Origin: Pseudoclavibacter sp. AY1H1
GTDB taxonomy: Bacteria; Actinomycetota; Actinomycetes; Actinomycetales; Microbacteriaceae
NCBI RefSeq assembly: GCF_002931055.1
Contig: NZ_PSXX01000014.1
Span: 40,884-104,883 of the forward strand
Reading direction: 5' to 3'
Length of the DNA stretch: 64,000 nucleotides
Shown here: positions 59,165 to 64,000 of the stretch, in pieces
How positions within the stretch are numbered: the stretch's first letter is position 1
Layout: every line of letters starts with the position of its first letter
The notes under the pieces: generated by a model
Told to the model about the DNA's origin: nothing
What the model saw: the letters and a program-made list of their open reading frames with translations, nothing else
Database searches by the model: none
Translations under genes and position numbers: made by a program

Positions 59165-60061
59165 ATGCCAGCCGTCGAACCGCCCACCGACGACGAGACC
59201 CGACTCTCCCCCGACGCGTGGCTGCGGGGCGTCCTCGCCGGCAGCAATCTCGGCCCCACCAGCCAGAAGCTGGCGAACTACCTCGTCACGAACATCAACG
59301 CCGCCAGCTACGCGCAGGCCTCCGAGATCTCGGCGTCGGCGAGGGTGAGCGCGTCCACGACGACGCGCCTCGCCCAGCAGCTCGGCTTCAAGGGCTGGCC
59401 GGACCTGCAGCAGGCCCTGCGAACCCGCTACCTAGCACAGCTCTCGATGGTCGACATCGCCGAGATCCACGGCCTCACGGACACTCCGTTCCAGAACGCG
59501 CTGCGCAACGACGCCGCACTGCTCGCGGCCACGATGCGCGACATCGACGACGTCGCGATCGCCCGCGTCGCGTCGGCCGTGCAGTCGGCGAAGCGCGTGC
59601 ACGTCACGGCGATGGGCAGCTTCGCCGCGGTTGGCCAGGCGCTCGTCCACAACCTGCAGATCGCCGGCTACCACGTGCACGCGCTTCTCGACCGCGACAG
59701 CGCGCTCTCGAACAGCGTCGCCCAGATGGGGGCCGGGGACCTGCTCATCGTGTGCAGCTACTGGCGGCACTACCGCACCATCGTTGCGGCCGCGAACGCC
59801 GCCCACCGGCAGGGCGCGACGGTCGTGGCGCTCACCGACTACCTGCCCCCGCAGCTCGAGGGCGCCGTTGACGACCTCATCAAGATCCCCGCAGAGGGAA
59901 CATCGTTCTTCCCGTCACTCACCGTTCCCATGGCGGTGCAGCAGGGCCTCGTCGCAACGCTCGCGCAGCTCGACCCAGAGGCCACCAAGGTGCGCATCGA
60001 CGCCGCCGAGCGGCTGTGGAACGAGCTCGACATCCTCATCGACCCGCGCGCAGCCGAGTAG
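59165..60061 (+). CDS. RpiR/MurR-family regulator
   Basis: In this 298-aa protein, the N-terminal HTH_6 domain has NAASYAQASEISASARVSAS, then TTTRLAQQLGFKGWPDLQQA. The C-terminal SIS domain has GSFAAVGQALVHNLQIAGY and ALTDYLPPQLEGAVDDL. RpiR proteins usually sense phosphosugars. It is divergent from the MFS-GAF-amidohydrolase operon, its presumed target, which suggests the substrate is linked to an amino-sugar or similar metabolite. Confidence 0.92.
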   Translation: MPAVEPPTDDETRLSPDAWLRGVLAGSNLGPTSQKLANYLVTNINAASYAQASEISASARVSASTTTRLAQQLGFKGWPDLQQALRTRYLAQLSMVDIAEIHGLTDTPFQNALRNDAALLAATMRDIDDVAIARVASAVQSAKRVHVTAMGSFAAVGQALVHNLQIAGYHVHALLDRDSALSNSVAQMGAGDLLIVCSYWRHYRTIVAAANAAHRQGATVVALTDYLPPQLEGAVDDLIKIPAEGTSFFPSLTVPMAVQQGLVATLAQLDPEATKVRIDAAERLWNELDILIDPRAAE

Positions 60062-60137
60062 GCACGAGGTCTTCGAAGGTCGCACTCACCAGAACGCCAC
60101 CGTCGAACCGCTCAGACACGGCATCCTGCGTGCTTGG

Positions 60138-60881
60138 ATGACGCCCATGACCGCACCCGCCGCGCCTGCCCCCGGCGCCCACGCGAACGAACCGCACGAC
60201 GCGTCCATCCACGGCCGCCTGAACTGGCTACGCGCCGGAGTCCTCGGCGCGAATGACGGCATCGTGTCGGTCGCGGCGCTCGTCGTCGGCGTGGCCGGGG
60301 CCACCACCGCGACGCCCGCGATCCTCACGGCGGGGGCCGCGGGACTCGTGGGCGGCGCGATCTCGATGGCGCTCGGCGAGTACGTGTCCGTCAGCAGCCA
60401 GAGCGACAGCCAGCACGCGCTCATCGCGAAGGAGCGTCGCGAGCTCGAGGAGGAGCCCGAGGAGGAGCTCGCCGAGCTCGCGGGCCTCTACGAGCAGAAG
60501 GGGCTGACTCCGGAGACCGCGCAGCAGGTGGCCATCGAGCTCACGGCACGAGACGCGCTCGCCGCCCATCTCGAGACCGAGCTCGGACTGAGTGAGGAAG
60601 CCGTCGCGAGCCCGCTCGCCGCGGCTGCCGCATCCGCACTCGCCTTCACGACCGGCGCACTGCTGCCACTGCTGTCGATCCTGCTCCTGCCCGAGAGCAT
60701 CCGAGTGCCAGGGACCTTCGCCGTCGTACTGCTCGCCCTAGCAGCGACCGGCTACTTCAGCGCTCGCATCGGGCAGAGCCCACTCTTGCGACCGACGATC
60801 CGCGTCGTCGCCGGAGGCGCGCTCGCGCTCGGCGCGACGTTCCTGATCGGCTCGCTGCTCGGCACCTCCGGCATGGTCTGA
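60138..60881 (+). CDS. VIT1/CCC1-family membrane protein
   Basis: In the 247-aa protein, WLRAGVLGANDGIVSVAALVV and ISMALGEYVSVSSQSDSQ are the signature of vacuolar iron/manganese transporter relatives. A cytosolic acidic helix (RRELEEEPEEELAELAGLYE) and three more helices follow. Members move Fe2+ or Mn2+ across membranes. Start is ATG 60138 or ATG 60147. It is convergent with a SnoaL-like gene. Confidence 0.92.
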   Translation: MTPMTAPAAPAPGAHANEPHDASIHGRLNWLRAGVLGANDGIVSVAALVVGVAGATTATPAILTAGAAGLVGGAISMALGEYVSVSSQSDSQHALIAKERRELEEEPEEELAELAGLYEQKGLTPETAQQVAIELTARDALAAHLETELGLSEEAVASPLAAAAASALAFTTGALLPLLSILLLPESIRVPGTFAVVLLALAATGYFSARIGQSPLLRPTIRVVAGGALALGATFLIGSLLGTSGMV

Positions 60882-60884
60882 GCC

Positions 60885-61256
60885 TCAGAACATGGGGTGG
60901 TCGTGGATGCTCGTGGCCGGCACCTGCTGGAGCACGTCCCAGTGCTCGACGATGCGGCCACCCTCGAAGCGGTAGATGTCCGCGACCGCCGCGTCCGGGG
61001 CGCCGGGGCGGGAGGCACGCACGTGCACCATGGCCAGGTCGCCGTCGACGATGATGCGCTCGACGCTGAAGGTCGCATCCGGTGACCCGTCGAACTTCGG
61101 CGTGAGCGCCTCGACGGCAGCCGCGGGCCCGTCGGCGATGTTCGGGTTGTGCTGGCGGTAGTCGGAGGAGACCAGGGAGTCGAAGGCGTCAGCCACGCGC
61201 TTGCGCGTATAGAACAGCTCGACGAAGTGCTCGAATGCGGCGCGGTTGTCAGTCAT
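60885..61256 (-). CDS. SnoaL-like polyketide cyclase-family protein
   Basis: In the 123-aa NTF2-fold protein, DYRQHNPNIADGPAAAVEAL is the SnoaL-type signature, followed by GGRIVEHWDVLQQVP. Related proteins are hydrolase- or cyclase-like and usually stand alone. ATG 61256 is chosen; GTG 61268 would add four residues. Confidence 0.88.
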   Translation of the reverse strand: MTDNRAAFEHFVELFYTRKRVADAFDSLVSSDYRQHNPNIADGPAAAVEALTPKFDGSPDATFSVERIIVDGDLAMVHVRASRPGAPDAAVADIYRFEGGRIVEHWDVLQQVPATSIHDHPMF

Positions 61257-61456
61257 CGGTGGGGTCACGACCTTCGGTTCGCGGGGCGCGCCGGTGCCGA
61301 CGCTGGCGATTCCAGCTTGGCGGCCGACGGCCCGAAGCGCACATCACGGGTGCGGATGCGCGGCATCAGCGCCGCGAGCACCGCGCCCGCTCACCCCTTC
61401 GGATGAAACGGGACACCGCAGGCGCCCACGTCCTCCTCCCCAACCGGAATCGCCCC

Positions 61457-61469
61457 TAGCTTGGTGAGC
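61457..61469 (+). promoter_or_regulatory. -10 box of a probable leaderless promoter for the histidine kinase
   Basis: TAGCTT at 61457-61462 is followed by 7 nt and then ATG 61470. In-frame TTG 61461 and GTG 61464 overlap or abut the box, which favours the ATG as the start. Confidence 0.5.
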
Positions 61470-62942
61470 ATGCTCCGAATCCTTGATCGCCTCTCCACCG
61501 CCCGACTGCGCTGGCTTCTCGAGCCCGCAGTGGGTGCGCTCTTCGTCGCACTGTGGTGTTTCGCGGAGGTTGGGCGGTGGAACAGCCACCTGCCGTTCTA
61601 CGCGGCACCGGTCATCTACGGCGTTGCCATCGGCATCTCGCGACGCTTCCCGCGGGTCGCCCTGGGCATGGGGCTGCTGGTCCCGGTCCTGCAGCTGTCG
61701 TGGGCGATCCCGATGGCGGACTCCACGGGCTGGCCCATCCACTTCGGGATGCCGATCGTGGTGTTCTTCATCGCGCTCAACGCCGTTGGTCATACCCGCT
61801 CGATCGCACTGGGAGCCGGCGTTCTGCACGGCATCGGGATCGCGTTCCTGTTCGTCTATGTCGGAGGCTGGCTGCAGTGGGCGGGACCGATGCCGGGAAG
61901 CCGATTCGCCGTGCCTGGGGCCGAGTTCCCGTCCGTCTCTGACGTGATCGCGAGCCAACAACAGAGTTCCGTCGCCCAGGACGATGGCTCGGTACTGACC
62001 TCCACCACGTTCTTCGAGGGCGCCGAGAGTGAGCCGGTCGCGATCGTGGAATCCTACGGCCCGCCTGAGTCCGAGCTCATGCTGCAGACGGCCGCCCAGC
62101 TGGCCTTCCTCTTCGCGCTCTTGGCGGTCGCAGCCTGGGTTCTCGGCGTGGCCATTCAGTACGCGGTCAAGCGGCGACGCGATCAGGCGATGCGCGTAGC
62201 CCTCGCCGGCGAGCTCTCCGCGTCTTCCGCCGAAGTGCTAGTCCTGCAAGAGCGCTCTAACATCGCTCGCGAAGTGCATGACGTGCTCGCGCACTCGCTG
62301 ACCGTGACGATCTCGATGGCGGACGGCTCGAGGCTGCTTCGCGAGTCGCGCGGCGAACCCGCCGACGACCTGCAGAAGATCGCCGACAACGCTCGGAGCA
62401 CGCTCCTCGAACTGCAGGGCCTCCTCGAGGACATCGGCGGGGCGGGCTCAGCCCCGCAGCCGAAGCTCGATGAGCTGGGCGCCCTCATCGATCAGGCCTG
62501 CGACGCCGGGCTCGAGGTCGAGCTGCGACACCTCGGCGAACGCAAGCGGCTCTCCCAGGTGCAGGAGCTGAGCGTGTTCCGGATCGTGCAGGAGAGCCTC
62601 ACGAATGCGATGAAGCACGCGGGCTCCGAAGCGTCGGCAACGGTCTCCCTCGACTGGCGCGGCGCCGGGCTCTCCCTCAACATCGTCAGCACCGGGGCCA
62701 GCAGTTCGGGTTCCGCAGAGGATCCGCCGCAGCGCAGCGGCCTCGGGCTGACGGGAATGCGCGAGCGTGCGCGCCTCGCGGGCGGCTGGCTGACCGCGGG
62801 GGCCGAGCCGAGCGACGGCGAGGCGAAAGAGCGCCAGGTCTTCGTGGTGACGGCCTTCATCCCGACGCAGGACATCGTGCCGCGGGTCGCTGCGACCGAG
62901 GACGCCCACCTCGCCGCCAGCCGCAAGGAGGACGCGCAGTGA
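61470..62942 (+). CDS. NarL-type sensor histidine kinase
   Basis: In this 490-aa membrane kinase, about five helices (residues ~20-140) precede an extracytoplasmic segment (~145-205). One more helix near 210-230 leads to the HisKA_3 dimer domain with REVHDVLAHSLTVTI (His ~270). The HATPase contains FRIVQESLTNAMKHAG and GLTGMRERARLAGG. It autophosphorylates and passes phosphate to the coupled regulator. Its stop overlaps the regulator's GTG by 4 bp. Confidence 0.95.
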   Translation: MLRILDRLSTARLRWLLEPAVGALFVALWCFAEVGRWNSHLPFYAAPVIYGVAIGISRRFPRVALGMGLLVPVLQLSWAIPMADSTGWPIHFGMPIVVFFIALNAVGHTRSIALGAGVLHGIGIAFLFVYVGGWLQWAGPMPGSRFAVPGAEFPSVSDVIASQQQSSVAQDDGSVLTSTTFFEGAESEPVAIVESYGPPESELMLQTAAQLAFLFALLAVAAWVLGVAIQYAVKRRRDQAMRVALAGELSASSAEVLVLQERSNIAREVHDVLAHSLTVTISMADGSRLLRESRGEPADDLQKIADNARSTLLELQGLLEDIGGAGSAPQPKLDELGALIDQACDAGLEVELRHLGERKRLSQVQELSVFRIVQESLTNAMKHAGSEASATVSLDWRGAGLSLNIVSTGASSSGSAEDPPQRSGLGLTGMRERARLAGGWLTAGAEPSDGEAKERQVFVVTAFIPTQDIVPRVAATEDAHLAASRKEDAQ

Positions 62943-63676
62943 GCGACGACACCGCCACCCAGCCCGTGGACATCCGCGCCGCTCGATCAGACTCAGACCC
63001 GCGCATCCGCATCGCCCTCGTGGATGACCAGGAGCTGTTCGTCTACGGCATGCGGATGCTCGTGGAATCTCAGCCCGACCTCGAGCTGGTCGGCACGGCG
63101 AGCGACGGCGGCGAAGCCGTGGAGCTCGTCGTCGGAGAACGCCCCGACGTGGTGCTCATGGACATCCGCATGCCCGGCCTCAACGGAATCGCCGCGACCA
63201 GGCGCATCCTGGAGGCGGCCCCGTACGCCGACGAGACGGGCCCGCGCCCGCGCGTCGTCATGCTGACCACGTTCAGGCAGGACGAGGCGGTGCTGCAAGC
63301 CATGCACAACGGCGCGAGCGCGTACGTCACGAAGGATGCGACGCCCGAGATGCTGCTGGACACGATCCGCGCCGTGCACGCGGGCGATGCCCCGGCGATG
63401 CCGGTGGGGCGCATCGCTCGCGGGGCGTCTCCGGCCCCGGAACCGACCGCGATCGCCCCACGCCCCGACGTCGCGATCGCCGCACTGTCCCCTCGAGAGC
63501 GGGAGATCTTCCTCCTCGCCGCGAAGGGGCTGCGCAACAGCGAGATCGCGGCCGCCGCGTTCGTGAGCGAGGCGACCGTGAAGACGCACGTCCGCAACGT
63601 GCTCGCGAAGCTCGAGCTGTCGAGCCGCGCCCAGATCGTCGTGTTCGCCTACGAGCACCGCCTCGTCACCGGGTAG
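62939..63676 (+). CDS. NarL/LuxR-type response regulator
   Basis: In the 245-aa protein, the receiver domain has the phosphoacceptor Asp75 in VVLMDIRMPGLNG and the conserved Lys in SAYVTKDATPEML. A C-terminal LuxR HTH follows, with LSPREREIFLLAAKGLRNSE, then FVSEATVKTHVRNVLAKL. GTG 62939 overlaps the kinase stop. Target genes are not evident from the window. Confidence 0.95.
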   Translation: MSDDTATQPVDIRAARSDSDPRIRIALVDDQELFVYGMRMLVESQPDLELVGTASDGGEAVELVVGERPDVVLMDIRMPGLNGIAATRRILEAAPYADETGPRPRVVMLTTFRQDEAVLQAMHNGASAYVTKDATPEMLLDTIRAVHAGDAPAMPVGRIARGASPAPEPTAIAPRPDVAIAALSPREREIFLLAAKGLRNSEIAAAAFVSEATVKTHVRNVLAKLELSSRAQIVVFAYEHRLVTG

Positions 63677-63781
63677 CCCGCGCGCGGCTCACGCCGCCGG
63701 GTCGCCTGGCGCGGCTCCGCGTCACCGCCCCACTCATCCGCCTCCTCCTCCCCCCCCCGTCTCTGCAGCCGTCCGGCAAGA

Positions 63782-63829
63782 TTGTGGCGGAGTGCTGCCC
63801 GAGAGCTCTCGAACAGCACTCCGCCACAA
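63782..63829. repeat. REP-like palindrome, copy 2
   Basis: ttgtggcggagtgctg (63782-63797) and cagcactccgccacaa (63814-63829) are perfect reverse complements around a 16-nt loop that itself holds cgagagctctcg. The stem matches copy 1 at 55790-55841. It lies in the gap after the response regulator; the rest of 63677-63872 shows nothing else. Confidence 0.85.
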
Positions 63830-63872
63830 CTCCTCGAGCATCCGTCCGCGTGCGACGGAGCGCGGGCACCCA

Positions 63873-64000
63873 CTATTTCTCGTCGCAACGCTTGCGCCTC
63901 ACTGCGACAACCGCGCCGCATCCCACGCTCACCGCGCCGAGTCCAGCGGTGACCGCGCCAACCCCCGGCCCACCCAGCCGCCGCGAGTCCCGCATCCCAC
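63873..64000 (-). CDS. Possible 3' end of a small membrane-protein gene
   Basis: On the minus strand a frame enters from the window edge and stops at 63873. The last ~33 residues read GGPGVGAVTAGLGAVSVGCG, then AVVAVRRKRCDEK: a hydrophobic Gly/Val/Ala helix with a basic end, as in C-terminal membrane anchors. The start lies at ATG 63995 or outside the window. Evidence is limited to composition. Confidence 0.35.
   Translation of the reverse strand, partial: GMRDSRRLGGPGVGAVTAGLGAVSVGCGAVVAVRRKRCDEK

Noticed and set aside
63649..63921. 90-codon minus-strand frame over the response-regulator end and REP-like repeat
   Set aside because: Translates a palindrome and the tail of a real gene; Arg/Gly-rich with no start signal.
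1..64000. Search for tRNA/rRNA genes, integrase, transposase, att sites or replication origin
   Set aside because: None seen on either strand; the 25.7-39.2 kb island has no visible integration machinery within the window.

Overview
This is about 64 kb of a high-GC chromosome. Dense gene packing, frequent 4-bp ATGA/GTGA gene overlaps, GTG starts, heavy use of the word GGATGC/GCATCC, and several genes with a TANNNT -10 box 6-7 nt before the ATG all point to an actinobacterium. The gene families (WYL regulators, DUF2207, DUF937, DUF559-type nucleases, a CE1758/CE1759 monooxygenase pair) suit Microbacteriaceae. That taxonomic placement is inference. I see no rRNA, tRNA, CRISPR array, integrase or insertion sequence.

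Region 1 (1-25.5 kb) is metabolic and regulatory. It holds the 3' part of a class III aminotransferase; a luciferase-like monooxygenase with its FMN reductase; an EamA exporter divergent from a LysR regulator; and a tightly coupled MFS - gluconate 5-dehydrogenase - FAH-fold hydrolase - idonate dehydrogenase - gluconate kinase operon. An IclR regulator, a D-2-hydroxyacid dehydrogenase and a 3-hydroxyisobutyrate-type dehydrogenase follow, and two near-identical operator-like sites tie this block together. Next come an exported Tat protein, a GreA-like factor, two WYL regulators, an MFS exporter, an Lrp regulator, a pterin dehydratase-VOC fusion and a small lipoprotein operon that includes a 22-aa ORF.

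Region 2 (25.7-39.2 kb) is the accessory, defence-like island. A 731-aa HTH protein with a degenerate methyltransferase core and an HsdS-like C-terminus is translationally coupled to hsdM, hsdS and hsdR, and then to an EcsC-family gene: five genes joined by four stop/start overlaps. It is followed by a DUF2130 coiled-coil protein with a nuclease-like C-terminus, a P-loop GTPase coupled to a 114-aa partner, and an immunity-like 354-aa protein. A DUF559-like nuclease and a block of three long palindromic repeats (40.4-41.0 kb) follow.

Region 3 (41-64 kb) starts with a polyamine-type catabolic cluster (cupin, FAD amine oxidase, APC permease, aldehyde dehydrogenase, Lrp regulator). After it come DUF937 and DUF2207 proteins, an orphan ectB, a low-complexity membrane protein, an SDR, a secreted HNH nuclease lipoprotein, a serine hydrolase and a pyridoxal kinase. 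An RpiR-controlled amidohydrolase-GAF-MFS operon, a VIT1-family protein and a two-component system complete it. Two copies of a REP-like palindrome lie in this third.

The best candidate for an undescribed system is the 25.7-39.2 kb island: a type I restriction-modification locus with a pseudo-methyltransferase/TRD accessory subunit and a coupled EcsC protein, next to a DUF2130-GTPase module.
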